From: an uncultured Bacilli bacterium
Lineage (GTDB): Bacteria; Bacillota_I; Bacilli_A; RF39; UBA660
Length of the DNA: 16,966 bases
NCBI GenBank assembly: GCA_934101225.1
Contig: CAKOQK010000026.1
Span: 1 to 16,966 of the forward strand
Reading direction: 5' to 3'
Shown here: positions 1 through 7,391 of the stretch, piece by piece
Layout: every line of letters starts with the position of its first letter
Numbering within the stretch: the stretch's first letter is position 1
The notes under the pieces: model-generated
Database searches by the model: none
The model's input: only the letters and a program-made list of their open reading frames with translations
What the model was told of the DNA's origin: nothing
Made by a program: the position numbers and the translations under genes

Positions 1-33
1 AAAAATGAATTTTTGATGTTAATAAGTAAAATA

Positions 34-65
34 AAAAGAGCATTATTTATAAATAATACCCTTTT
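34..65 (-). terminator. Probable intrinsic terminator, reverse strand
   Basis: A perfect 16-base palindrome (ATTATTTATAAATAAT, 42-57) is extended by imperfect pairing of flanking AAAG and CTTT. Read on the reverse strand it runs into a T-rich stretch (bases 33 down to about 20). It is the first plausible reverse-strand terminator downstream of the DUF308 gene, although about 300 bases away. The stem is AT-rich and therefore weak. The assignment to that operon is inferred. Confidence 0.4.
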
Positions 66-246
66 GTCAACAGTCTGCTATTATATTTTATAATATTTAA
101 TTTATTTATTATTATTTTTATTTTATTCTACATTATTATTAAAATGAATGTGTTAAAATAAAATCACCATAAACACAGGAGGTTTTGGTGATAAACTTTT
201 ATCAAGGGTAATCACTTAACGTTCTAAATTAAGTGTTCCTTTTTAT
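64..246 (+). ncRNA. Possible small RNA or leader with mini-ORF
   Basis: A possible promoter (TTGTCA at 64, TATAAT at 89, spacing a long 19) precedes about 145 bases that end in a hairpin (CACTTAA 213-219 with TTAAGTG 229-235) and a T-rich run. Inside are two mutually exclusive pairings: ATCACC 163-168 with GGTGAT 187-192, and TGATAA 189-194 with TTATCA 199-204. A strong AGGAGG at 177-182 precedes a seven-codon GTG ORF (MINFYQG, 188-211). No gene follows on this strand, so it is not the leader of anything visible. It could be a small RNA, a worn-down type I toxin locus, or chance. This is the only structure I see in the 372-base gene-free left end apart from the reverse terminator. Confidence 0.28.
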
Positions 247-372
247 TTTATGTAAGTCTTGCTTACATATTCATTATAGCAAATTATATTTTGAATTTCA
301 ATTACGAAATTAACGAATATTCAACTTAGTAAATGTAGAAGTAAATATGAAGATAGTTTTTTAGGCTAGTTT

Positions 373-948
373 TTATATAAAATTACTAAATCTATTATAT
401 TCTTCTTTTAAATATTTAACTACACTATTAATATTCTTTTTAAAGATAATAATATCTATTAAAGATGAAATACTTGAAACAACAATTATAATTCCTAAAC
501 TAATTGTAATAGCACTTACGCTTTCTACTGGGTTAATTAATAAGATAACACCACATATTACAGTAATAATATTGGTTATTAATGATAGGATAAAATATGG
601 TTCATCTTTCATGTAAATATCTAATCTAATTTTAAAGATACCTGATATTAAGAACCATAGTCCTAAAAATATTGGTAATATTACTTTTAAAGTAATTGGA
701 TTTAAAATTATTAAGATACCAATTAAAGTTAAAAGAATTGCATATAGAAATACATTAATAAAAATATTTTTTGTTTTAGAATCAATAATAAATAGATAAA
801 TACCTGATACTATAAGAGATGCTCCAATTAGATAAGATATAATATTAAATGATATATCTGGTTTAACTATTAAGATACCTCCTACTAATAGGAATACGAT
901 TGTTAGTATTATTCCTGAATTTAAATACTTGTTTAATTTGTTTAACAT
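373..948 (-). CDS. DUF308 (HdeD-like) six-helix membrane protein
   Basis: A 191-residue integral membrane protein with six hydrophobic segments at about 11-28, 34-54, 64-82, 87-106, 118-139 and 144-167. These form three pairs with repeated 'ILxNP' or 'ILxxKP' turns (residues 26-30, 81-84, 137-140), the pattern of the DUF308/HdeD family. The basic tail after residue 170 is expected to be cytoplasmic. Family members are membrane proteins linked to acid or envelope stress in enterobacteria; the biochemical role in Firmicutes is unknown. The start has a good ribosome site (AAAGAGGT, 6 bases upstream) and lies 19 bases after the stop of the MMPL gene, so the two are almost certainly co-transcribed. 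By context it may assist or be co-regulated with the transporter under the divergent TetR protein. Family assignment is by sequence style, without a search. Confidence 0.75.
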   Translation of the reverse strand: MLNKLNKYLNSGIILTIVFLLVGGILIVKPDISFNIISYLIGASLIVSGIYLFIIDSKTKNIFINVFLYAILLTLIGILIILNPITLKVILPIFLGLWFLISGIFKIRLDIYMKDEPYFILSLITNIITVICGVILLINPVESVSAITISLGIIIVVSSISSLIDIIIFKKNINSVVKYLKEEYNRFSNFI

Positions 949-967
949 TTTTTACCTCTTTCTTTTT

Positions 968-3900
968 TTATTTGAACAAGTTTTTAATTCTTGTCCATAG
1001 ATTTGTTTTAGATGATTCCTCAGATATGTTTGTTTTTTCTTCCTGTTTTTCTTTACCATCTAACACTATTATAAACTTAGTTTCATCATTTATGCTAGTG
1101 CTTTTTGATGCATATGAAGTATAGTTGTCAGCGAGTTTACTTAATGCTTCTACTCTAGCTTTTGATGAAGCAATAGGTCCATTAACTAATGCTGATATTT
1201 CTTCAATACCTTCTTTATTAAATGTTGTAATTCCAGTTGATAATGTGTTCATATTTGAATCGATGTAATCAATGTTTGTATATAATGTATTTAGTGATGA
1301 AGTAAATGATTTAATTGATTCATTTTTAACTTGATTAGATAAGGTTGGGGCTAAAGTATTAACAATTGATTCAGCAGTACTTATAGCTGTTTCTTCAGCA
1401 ACTGTTGATGCTACACTTTTAGAAACGTTTTCAGCAATATAATTAGTTGTGTTTGTAGTAAGTGATGTTATTTCTTGTTTTAAAGTTAAAGCAAAGGCAT
1501 TTATTTTATTGATATCATAATTATTTTGAATTAGATATGCACAAGATTCCATATTGCCACTTACACATAACATATAGTTATTTAAGGCTTCTTCACTACC
1601 TAAATAGGATAATAATATTTTTGATACAGTTTTAGTTGCTAAGTCAGTAACATAAGTATCATTTGAATTTTTTAAATTTTCTTCTACTTTAATCCAAGCA
1701 CTTTCACTTAATTTCTTTTTATAATCATTAGTAAAAGTATTTTGAACAGTTTGCATAGTTTGAGTTCTAATACCAGCAAGAGTCTTTTCATCTAATGCAT
1801 CTTCATTATTATTTTTTAAATTAGTAATTGATGATGATAAAGAATTTTTTAATTTATTAATTCCTTTAGAAAGTTCACTAGCACCAGTATCAATCTTATT
1901 CATATTAGTTTGTAATTCATCTACTTTAGAGTTTAAGCCATCTAATTTATTAAAAACAGACAATTCAGTGTTAGAAAGTAATTTATTAGTTGCAACAAAG
2001 TACATTGTCGGTAATTTAAAGTTATCAGTTTCATAAGATAGAGTTAATGTATTTAAGGTAGATAGTTCACTTATATTTAAACTTCTATTTAAGTATGGTG
2101 AAGAAATACCAACAACCATATTTTTATTTCCACTAGCAACTACTTTACCATTATTAATTTTAATATTTGTAACATTACTATCTAGCATAGTTCCCATAGT
2201 TACTAAAAATGGTGTATACATAGTTTCTTGTTTACCATTAACTAAAGCATTATGTTTTTCATTATTAGTAAAATTAATTACGATTTTAATTTTACCTGAT
2301 TTACCTAAGATATTATCTAAAGATTCTTCTTTTCCATCTAGATAATATTTAATGTTAATTCCTATTGGTAAAGATTTTTTACTTGTTCCTTGATAGAATA
2401 CATCTTTTCCTAAAGCATTAATTGTTATATTTTTATTTAATTTAGTTATTTCATCATTTGATGATATATTTAAAATATCTTCTAATTCAGTATAATCTTC
2501 GATGGTATCTAATTTTTTAGTATTCTTTATTTGTTCGTTAACAGTTGTACTTATAACATTACCGTTTTCGTCTATTTTAGAATAAACAGTTTCAGTTTTA
2601 GTATTGGCAAAAACACATAAGGGGCTTAGCATAGCAACTGTTAATACGGCTAAATTTAATTTTTTCATTTTATTTCCTTTCATATTAGTTTTACTTATTA
2701 ATTTATCAAATATAAGTAGAATTGATGGTAAGATAGTTAAAACGAATAACATACTTATTAGGGCTCCTCTACTTATTAAGTTACAAATTGAACCAATCAT
2801 TTCAATTTTAGAATATACTCCTACTCCAAATGTGGCAGCAAAGAAACATGCAGCACTTACTAGAACAGAGTGTCCACAGTAATTTAAGGTATTTATCATA
2901 CATTCTTTTTTACTCTTATTAGTTTTACGATTATTTACATATGTTGTAGTTATTAAAATAGCATAATCAATTGTTGCACCTAATTGAATTGTTCCTAAAA
3001 CGATTGGAGCAATAAATGGTAGAACACTTCCTGTAAAGTATGAAATACTCATGTTAGCAAGGATTGCTCCTTCAATAACTATTATTAGTAAGAATGGTAA
3101 GGAGAAATTCTTTAATATAATAAATAGGATTAAGAAAATACATAGTATAGATGAATAGTTAACGTTTTTAAAGTCAGTATCACAAATAGTTACTAAGTCT
3201 TTCATTAAAGCCCCTTCTCCAGCAACTATACCGTTTTGATCATATTTCTTAACTATTTTATTTATTTCTTCTATTTGATTATTTAATTCATTTGTTGCAA
3301 CATCATATTCAGAATTTATTAATATTAAGTTATATTTATCACTATCGAATAAGTTAATCATATTGTCCGATAGACCATATTCTGAGAGTTTTGTTGTTGA
3401 TAATGTTAAGTCAATTCCTTTTAATGATGATAATTCATTAGTTAGATTTGTTAAGTCATCTATTTTTAGATTTTTATCTACTAAGATGATTTGAGGACTA
3501 ACTATATTATATTTTTCTTTTAATAATTCATTTGTTTTAACACTTTCTAAATAGCTTGGAAGTGATCTATCTAACTTATAATATACTTCTACTTTATTAT
3601 TAGCTAAATAAAAAGGTATTAAAAGAATAATGAATATTATAAAGAATGCTTTGTTGTTGTTTACTATAAATGTATTTATTTTATTAAAGTTTGGCATTAA
3701 TTTTTTATGTTTTGTTTTTGTTACTTGTTTATCAAAGAATAGCAATAAACTTGGAAAAATAGTAAGTACTGAGATGATTCCTAGTAATACACCTTTAGCC
3801 ATAACTATTCCGAGGTCAGTACCTAATGTTAATTTCATTGTACATAACACGAGGAAACCAGCAATTGTTGTTAAGGATGATCCTACTACTGATGTAAATG

Positions 3901-4708
3901 TTTCAGAGATAGCTTCTTCCATAGCCTCTTCTTTACTCATTTTTTCTTTTTTGTCTTCATAAGCATGATATAAGAATATTGAATAATCAGTTGTTACACC
4001 TAATTGTAAAACTGCAACTAAGGCTTTAGTTATGTATGAGATGTCTCCTAAAAATACATTTGTACCAAAGTTGAACATAATAGCCATTCCAATATTAGCA
4101 AGTAAAAGAATTGGTACAACATATGAATCTAAGGATAACTCAAGAACTATTAAGCAAAGAACAACAGCAATTATTACATAAATAGTTATTTCTTCATTAG
4201 ATAAGTTCATTGTATCTAAGACCATTGAACTCATACCACCTTGCATTAATTTATGATCTGTGATGTTTCTTATTTCTTCTACGGCGTTAATGGTTCTTTC
4301 ATCACTTGTTGAATACTTAAAAGTAATAAACATTAAGTCGGTATTATCTTGATGAATTTTATCTTTAATTTCTGATGGCAAAACATCAATTGGAATATTA
4401 GTTCCTAATATATCATAAATACTTAAAACTTCATTTACTCCTTCAACTTTAGTAATTTTATCTTTTAAGTTTAATATTTCTTTAGGAGATAAATTTTCAG
4501 CAACTACCATGGAATAAGAACCCATATTAAATTCATCAGTTAAAATATCTTGTCCTTTAATAGTATCAATTTCACTTGGTAAGTAAACTAAAATATTATA
4601 GTTAATTGTTGTTAGTTTCATACCAATAAATGATAGAAATAAAAAGAAACATGATAACACTAATACTTTTGTTTTATTATTAATTATAAATTTACTTATT
4701 TTTTTCAT
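968..4708 (-). CDS. MMPL/RND transporter fused to secreted coiled-coil protein
   Basis: A membrane exporter of the MMPL/RND superfamily. Residues 1-675 form two homologous halves, each with one membrane helix, an external loop domain and a five-helix bundle. Each bundle carries the proton-relay Asp-Tyr pair (D241-Y242 in GVTTDYSIFL; D581-Y582 in GATIDYAILI). Residues 681-701 then form a complete signal-peptide-like segment (start MKKLNLAV, hydrophobic core, CVFA end). About 545 further residues follow, with coiled-coil heptads near 916-966 reminiscent of YhgE/Pip-type external domains, and a basic end (WTRIKNLFK). I place the start at the ATG at 4708: GGAGG at 4714-4718 is its ribosome site, whereas the in-frame GTG at 4720 would put that site inside the gene. 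No stop separates the two parts, although a ribosome site (AAAGGA) and ATG at 2668 could start the second part alone. It is the first gene of an operon with the DUF308 gene. The substrate is unknown; lipids or hydrophobic toxic compounds are typical for the family. Confidence 0.85.
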   Translation of the reverse strand: MKKISKFIINNKTKVLVLSCFFLFLSFIGMKLTTINYNILVYLPSEIDTIKGQDILTDEFNMGSYSMVVAENLSPKEILNLKDKITKVEGVNEVLSIYDILGTNIPIDVLPSEIKDKIHQDNTDLMFITFKYSTSDERTINAVEEIRNITDHKLMQGGMSSMVLDTMNLSNEEITIYVIIAVVLCLIVLELSLDSYVVPILLLANIGMAIMFNFGTNVFLGDISYITKALVAVLQLGVTTDYSIFLYHAYEDKKEKMSKEEAMEEAISETFTSVVGSSLTTIAGFLVLCTMKLTLGTDLGIVMAKGVLLGIISVLTIFPSLLLFFDKQVTKTKHKKLMPNFNKINTFIVNNNKAFFIIFIILLIPFYLANNKVEVYYKLDRSLPSYLESVKTNELLKEKYNIVSPQIILVDKNLKIDDLTNLTNELSSLKGIDLTLSTTKLSEYGLSDNMINLFDSDKYNLILINSEYDVATNELNNQIEEINKIVKKYDQNGIVAGEGALMKDLVTICDTDFKNVNYSSILCIFLILFIILKNFSLPFLLIIVIEGAILANMSISYFTGSVLPFIAPIVLGTIQLGATIDYAILITTTYVNNRKTNKSKKECMINTLNYCGHSVLVSAACFFAATFGVGVYSKIEMIGSICNLISRGALISMLFVLTILPSILLIFDKLISKTNMKGNKMKKLNLAVLTVAMLSPLCVFANTKTETVYSKIDENGNVISTTVNEQIKNTKKLDTIEDYTELEDILNISSNDEITKLNKNITINALGKDVFYQGTSKKSLPIGINIKYYLDGKEESLDNILGKSGKIKIVINFTNNEKHNALVNGKQETMYTPFLVTMGTMLDSNVTNIKINNGKVVASGNKNMVVGISSPYLNRSLNISELSTLNTLTLSYETDNFKLPTMYFVATNKLLSNTELSVFNKLDGLNSKVDELQTNMNKIDTGASELSKGINKLKNSLSSSITNLKNNNEDALDEKTLAGIRTQTMQTVQNTFTNDYKKKLSESAWIKVEENLKNSNDTYVTDLATKTVSKILLSYLGSEEALNNYMLCVSGNMESCAYLIQNNYDINKINAFALTLKQEITSLTTNTTNYIAENVSKSVASTVAEETAISTAESIVNTLAPTLSNQVKNESIKSFTSSLNTLYTNIDYIDSNMNTLSTGITTFNKEGIEEISALVNGPIASSKARVEALSKLADNYTSYASKSTSINDETKFIIVLDGKEKQEEKTNISEESSKTNLWTRIKNLFK

Positions 4709-4728
4709 TTTTTCCTCCACTTAATAAT

Positions 4729-4758
4729 AATATACTTATGTAACTAAATTAACACCAA
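4729..4758 (-). promoter_or_regulatory. Candidate promoter of the MMPL-DUF308 operon
   Basis: On the reverse strand, TTGGTG (4758-4753) and TATATT (4734-4729) are separated by 18 bases and lie just upstream of the GGAGG ribosome site. The -35 box overlaps a perfect palindrome (CAACATGTTG), so a repressor bound there would block polymerase. Prediction from the sequence only. Confidence 0.45.
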
Positions 4759-4831
4759 CATGTTGATATTTTTGTATGATAAACAACATATTTATGAATA
4801 TGTATTAATAAATAATAGACTTATGTTGTTT
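4756..4831. promoter_or_regulatory. Candidate TetR-type operator cluster
   Basis: The 170-base divergent region holds several copies of one half-site. CAACATGTTG (4756-4765) is a perfect palindrome. AAACAACATA (4781-4790) is exactly mirrored by TATGTTGTTT (4822-4831). CATATT and AATATG (4787-4792, 4797-4802) form a further inverted pair. The shared core CAACAT/ATGTTG therefore occurs four times in 76 bases, between the MMPL promoter and the tetR start. Divergent placement next to a TetR gene is the classic arrangement for autoregulation and repression of the exporter. Binding is inferred. Confidence 0.5.
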
Positions 4832-4879
4832 TACTTTTCGTTTTTAATAAACTGATGTATTATTAAGTTGGTGATTTAA

Positions 4880-5443
4880 ATGGAAAAGAAAGAAGATTTA
4901 AGAATTACTAAGACTAAAAAGTTATTATATGAAGCTCTTTTAAAGGAAATGGAAACTAAAGCTTTTGAAAATATAAAAGTAAATGATTTATGTGCTATAA
5001 GTATGATTAACAGATCAACATTTTATTCTCATTATAATGATAAATATGATTTATTTGTTGATTTACTTAATACTTTAAAGAAAGAACTATTTGATAAGCT
5101 AGATGAAAATAAATTTATTGTTAGTACAAAAGAATATTATATGGAACTAATTAGGTTATTACTTGATCACTTAGAAGAACATAAAAAAATCTATTACTCA
5201 ATAATTTTAAGTAATAGAAATAGTTTAGTTGTTGATATCATTTTAGATACTACAATTAAAGATATTAATAAAAGATTAAATATTAGTAATATTGATAGAA
5301 AAAGTGTCCCTGCTGATGTAATTGTTAATTTTTATTTAGGTGCTGTTTCAATGGTTGGACTTAATTACTTAAAGAGTGATAATAAATATAGTAAACAAGA
5401 TATTATTAATTATTTGAGTGTACTTATTCCGGATAATATTTAA
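4880..5443 (+). CDS. TetR/AcrR family transcriptional regulator
   Basis: A 187-residue regulator of typical TetR length. Residues about 8-55 form the DNA-binding domain: 'TKKLLYEALLKEM' is the first helix, and the helix-turn-helix ends in 'STFYSHYNDKYDLF' (46-59), the hallmark [ST]-x-Y-x-[HY]-[FY] recognition-helix signature. The remaining all-helical part would be the ligand and dimer domain and resembles the C-terminal type of Firmicute TetR proteins acting beside membrane-protein genes. The ribosome site GGTGA ends 5 bases before the ATG. It is transcribed divergently from the MMPL-DUF308 operon across about 170 bases that carry inverted repeats, so it probably represses that operon and itself. 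The inducing ligand cannot be guessed. A strong hairpin terminator follows 20 bases after the stop. Confidence 0.88.
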   Translation: MEKKEDLRITKTKKLLYEALLKEMETKAFENIKVNDLCAISMINRSTFYSHYNDKYDLFVDLLNTLKKELFDKLDENKFIVSTKEYYMELIRLLLDHLEEHKKIYYSIILSNRNSLVVDIILDTTIKDINKRLNISNIDRKSVPADVIVNFYLGAVSMVGLNYLKSDNKYSKQDIINYLSVLIPDNI

Positions 5444-5458
5444 TAATTATTTTATGTC

Positions 5459-5487
5459 AATTGTGTCACCAGTGGCGACACTTTTTT
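5459..5487 (+). terminator. Intrinsic terminator of the tetR gene
   Basis: GTGTCACC (5463-5470) pairs with GGCGACAC (5474-5481) over a 3-base loop with one A-C mismatch, followed by six T. It ends the tetR transcript. Its layout (AATT, five pairs, one mismatch, CC/GG, three-base loop, T-run) is the same as that of the palindrome inside the adjacent DUF1016 gene at 6171-6198. Read on the reverse strand it would encode V-S-P-L-V-T-Q-L, against V-A-P-L-V-R-Q-L in that gene. Confidence 0.85.
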
Positions 5488-5534
5488 ATATAACAATTAT
5501 TTTAAATTTATAACATTTTTTAATTTGATTAATC

Positions 5535-5560
5535 TAATAATTCATTTATCTTCCTTCTTT
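5535..5560 (-). repeat. Remnant start of a further DUF1016 unit
   Basis: Directly after the stop of the last DUF1016 gene, the reverse strand repeats the spacer and start that precede the other copies: AAAGAAGGAAGATAA, then ATG AAT TAT TA. It then diverges and hits TAG at the fourth codon (5534-5536), where intact copies read Tyr. The match ends sharply, so an array unit seems to have been lost here, or array expansion used this junction. Confidence 0.6.
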
Positions 5561-6451
5561 CTATACTAATTCATATTTTCTAGCTATAATTCTTTTATCA
5601 CTACAATATTCAATAATGTATTCATTATTTTCTCTACATACAATTATTCCAATTGTTTTATCCTGATTTGATTTCTTTAAATTCTTATCTATATAATTCA
5701 TATATACTTCTATTTGTCCGATATGTTCTTTCTTTAATTTTGTAACTTTTAGTTCTACTACAACATAACAATTAAACTCTATGTTATATAATAGTAAATC
5801 AATATAATTATAATTATTACCAATTTTTATAGGATATTCCTTTCCTATAAAACAAAAGCCACTACCTAATTCTTTCATAAATGATTCAATATTTTCCAAT
5901 ATAATTTGTTGTAGTATTTTTTCAGATATTTCATTATATTTATTTGTGTTTTTAATTAATATTGGATTCTTTACTAAATCTGGCAATAAAAGTCGTCCAT
6001 TTGCAATAAGTTTTGACTTAGCGCTTTCACTTAATCTTTCATACTCTTGAGATTTAATTCGTTCGCTTAATTGTCTTTTAGTTAAATTGTATTTTATACA
6101 TTCATTAGCGTAATAGTTGATTTCATCATAATTTCTTAATGGAATTAAAAGTAAACAATTGCTCCAAGATAATTGTCGCACCAATGGAGCGACTTTTTCA
6201 TCACTAAAAATTTTAAATAATTGTTTCATTTTATATAAGGTTTTGGTATTATATTTTTTTCCAAATTCAACTACTAATTTTTTAGAATATTCGTCAATAA
6301 TATTATCGCCATATTTACCACCTGCTTCGGTTAATAGTCTACCTATTTCAAAATAAGTATTTATAGTATTTCTTTCTTTTGAATAATCTTTTACTTTAGA
6401 GTATATTTCATTATCTATTATTTTATTTTTTATTTCTTCATAATAATTCAT
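5561..6451 (-). CDS. DUF1016 (YhcG-type) PDDEXK nuclease, array copy C
   Basis: A 296-residue protein of the DUF1016/YhcG family: an N-terminal helical DUF1016_N domain (about 5-135) and a C-terminal PD-(D/E)XK nuclease domain (about 160-290). The nuclease core is visible as Y-I-D218 on one strand, then V-E233-L-K235 and Q246 in the following helix. It is the last gene of three tandem copies. Residues 1-58 nearly match the middle copy, residues about 60-130 are its own (including DEKVAPLVRQLSWSNC, 84-99), and the C-terminal half is closest to the first copy (GSGFCFIGKEYPIK, IIVCRENN). A palindrome at 6171-6198 encodes V87 to R92. The ribosome site is weaker than in the other copies (AAAGAAGAAAG, no GGA). 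The biological role is not established; members occur in mobile and defence-rich regions. Confidence 0.85.
   Translation of the reverse strand: MNYYEEIKNKIIDNEIYSKVKDYSKERNTINTYFEIGRLLTEAGGKYGDNIIDEYSKKLVVEFGKKYNTKTLYKMKQLFKIFSDEKVAPLVRQLSWSNCLLLIPLRNYDEINYYANECIKYNLTKRQLSERIKSQEYERLSESAKSKLIANGRLLLPDLVKNPILIKNTNKYNEISEKILQQIILENIESFMKELGSGFCFIGKEYPIKIGNNYNYIDLLLYNIEFNCYVVVELKVTKLKKEHIGQIEVYMNYIDKNLKKSNQDKTIGIIVCRENNEYIIEYCSDKRIIARKYELV
6171..6198 (+). repeat. Terminator-like palindrome inside DUF1016 copy C
   Basis: AATT is followed by GTCGC-A-CC (6175-6182), loop AAT, then GG-A-GCGAC (6186-6193) and five T. There are seven pairs with one A-A mismatch. On the forward strand it has the form of an intrinsic terminator, antisense to the gene. 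On the coding strand it lies at codons 87-92, just before QLSWS. Confidence 0.75.
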
Positions 6452-6466
6452 CTATCTTTCTTCTTT

Positions 6467-7357
6467 CTATGCTAATTCATAATTTCTAGCCATAATTCTT
6501 TTATCACTACAATATTCAATAATATATTCATTATTCTCTTTACATATAATTATTCCAATTGTCCTATCTTGATTTGATTTCTTTAAATTCTTATCTACAT
6601 AATTCATATATACTTCTATTTGTCCGATATGTTCTTTCTTTAATTTTGCAACTTTAAGTTCTATAACAACATAACAATTAAACTCTACGTTATATAGTAG
6701 TAAATCAATATAATTATAATTATTTCCTATTTTTATTGGATATTCTTTACCAATATAACTAAATCCAATCCCTAATTCTTTCATAAATGATTCAATATTT
6801 TCTAAAATGATTTGTTGCAGTATTTTTTCAGATATTTCACCATATTTATTAGTGTTTTTTATCAATATTGGATTCTTTACTAAATCAGGTAATAATGGCT
6901 CTACATTTGCAATAAGTTTAGTCTTAGCGCTTTCACTTAATCTTTCATATTCTTGAGATTTTATCCTATTTCGTAACTCTCTTACTCCAATATTATATTT
7001 AATACAAATATTTAAATAATATTCTAATTTATTTTCATCTTTAATTGGTAATAGTTCAACATATTGACTCCATCCTAATTTGGTCGACAGTGTCGACCAT
7101 TTCTCATTACTAAAAGTCTTATAGTATTGTCTAATTCTTCTAAGCGTTCTTGAATTATACTTTTTATTTACTTCAGCAACTAATCTTTTAGAATATTCAT
7201 CAATAATATTATCGCCATATTTACCACCAGCCTCCGTTAATAGTCTACCTATTTCAAAATAAGTATTCACAGTATTTCTTTCTTTTGAATAATCTTTTAC
7301 TTTAGAGTATATTTCATTATCTATTATTTTGTTTTTTATTTCTTCATAATAATTCAT
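6467..7357 (-). CDS. DUF1016 (YhcG-type) PDDEXK nuclease, array copy B
   Basis: The middle of the three copies, also 296 residues, with the same nuclease residues (D218, E233, K235, Q246). The N-terminal 58 residues are almost identical to copy C. The central stretch is its own: KKYNSRTLRRIRQYYK, then NEKWSTLSTKLGWSQY at 84-99, where the usual LSWSHY reads LGWSQY. The C-terminal half carries private substitutions (GIGFSYIGKEY, VIELKVAKLKK, IIICKENN) compared with copies A and C. The ribosome site AAGAAGGAAG precedes the ATG, and the stop of the upstream copy is about 34 bases away, so the three are probably one transcript. A perfect 8-base palindrome at 7081-7099 encodes residues W87 to T92. 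As with its siblings, target and partner are unknown. Confidence 0.85.
   Translation of the reverse strand: MNYYEEIKNKIIDNEIYSKVKDYSKERNTVNTYFEIGRLLTEAGGKYGDNIIDEYSKRLVAEVNKKYNSRTLRRIRQYYKTFSNEKWSTLSTKLGWSQYVELLPIKDENKLEYYLNICIKYNIGVRELRNRIKSQEYERLSESAKTKLIANVEPLLPDLVKNPILIKNTNKYGEISEKILQQIILENIESFMKELGIGFSYIGKEYPIKIGNNYNYIDLLLYNVEFNCYVVIELKVAKLKKEHIGQIEVYMNYVDKNLKKSNQDRTIGIIICKENNEYIIEYCSDKRIMARNYELA
7077..7102 (+). repeat. Perfect palindrome inside DUF1016 copy B
   Basis: AATT is followed by TGGTCGAC (7081-7088), loop AGT, and GTCGACCA (7092-7099), then three T. Eight perfect pairs with a 3-base loop, at the same codon position as in copies A and C but with unrelated stem sequence. The stem includes the palindrome GTCGAC twice. 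Confidence 0.8.
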
Positions 7358-7391
7358 TTTATCTTCCTTCTTTCTATACTAATTCATAATT

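Noticed and set aside
248..269. Hairpin TATGTAAG/CTTACATA as a terminator
   Set aside because: There is no T-run after it on either strand; it may be part of a small RNA tail or chance.
900..1124. Forward ORFs at 900, 2604, 3630, 6159 and 16285 and the reverse ORF at 14541
   Set aside because: All are antisense to well-supported genes or to the amber-interrupted gene, lack ribosome sites and show no protein-like composition.
4709..4720. GTG at 4720 as start of the MMPL gene
   Set aside because: The GGAGG ribosome site lies inside the four extra codons and is ideally spaced for the ATG at 4708.
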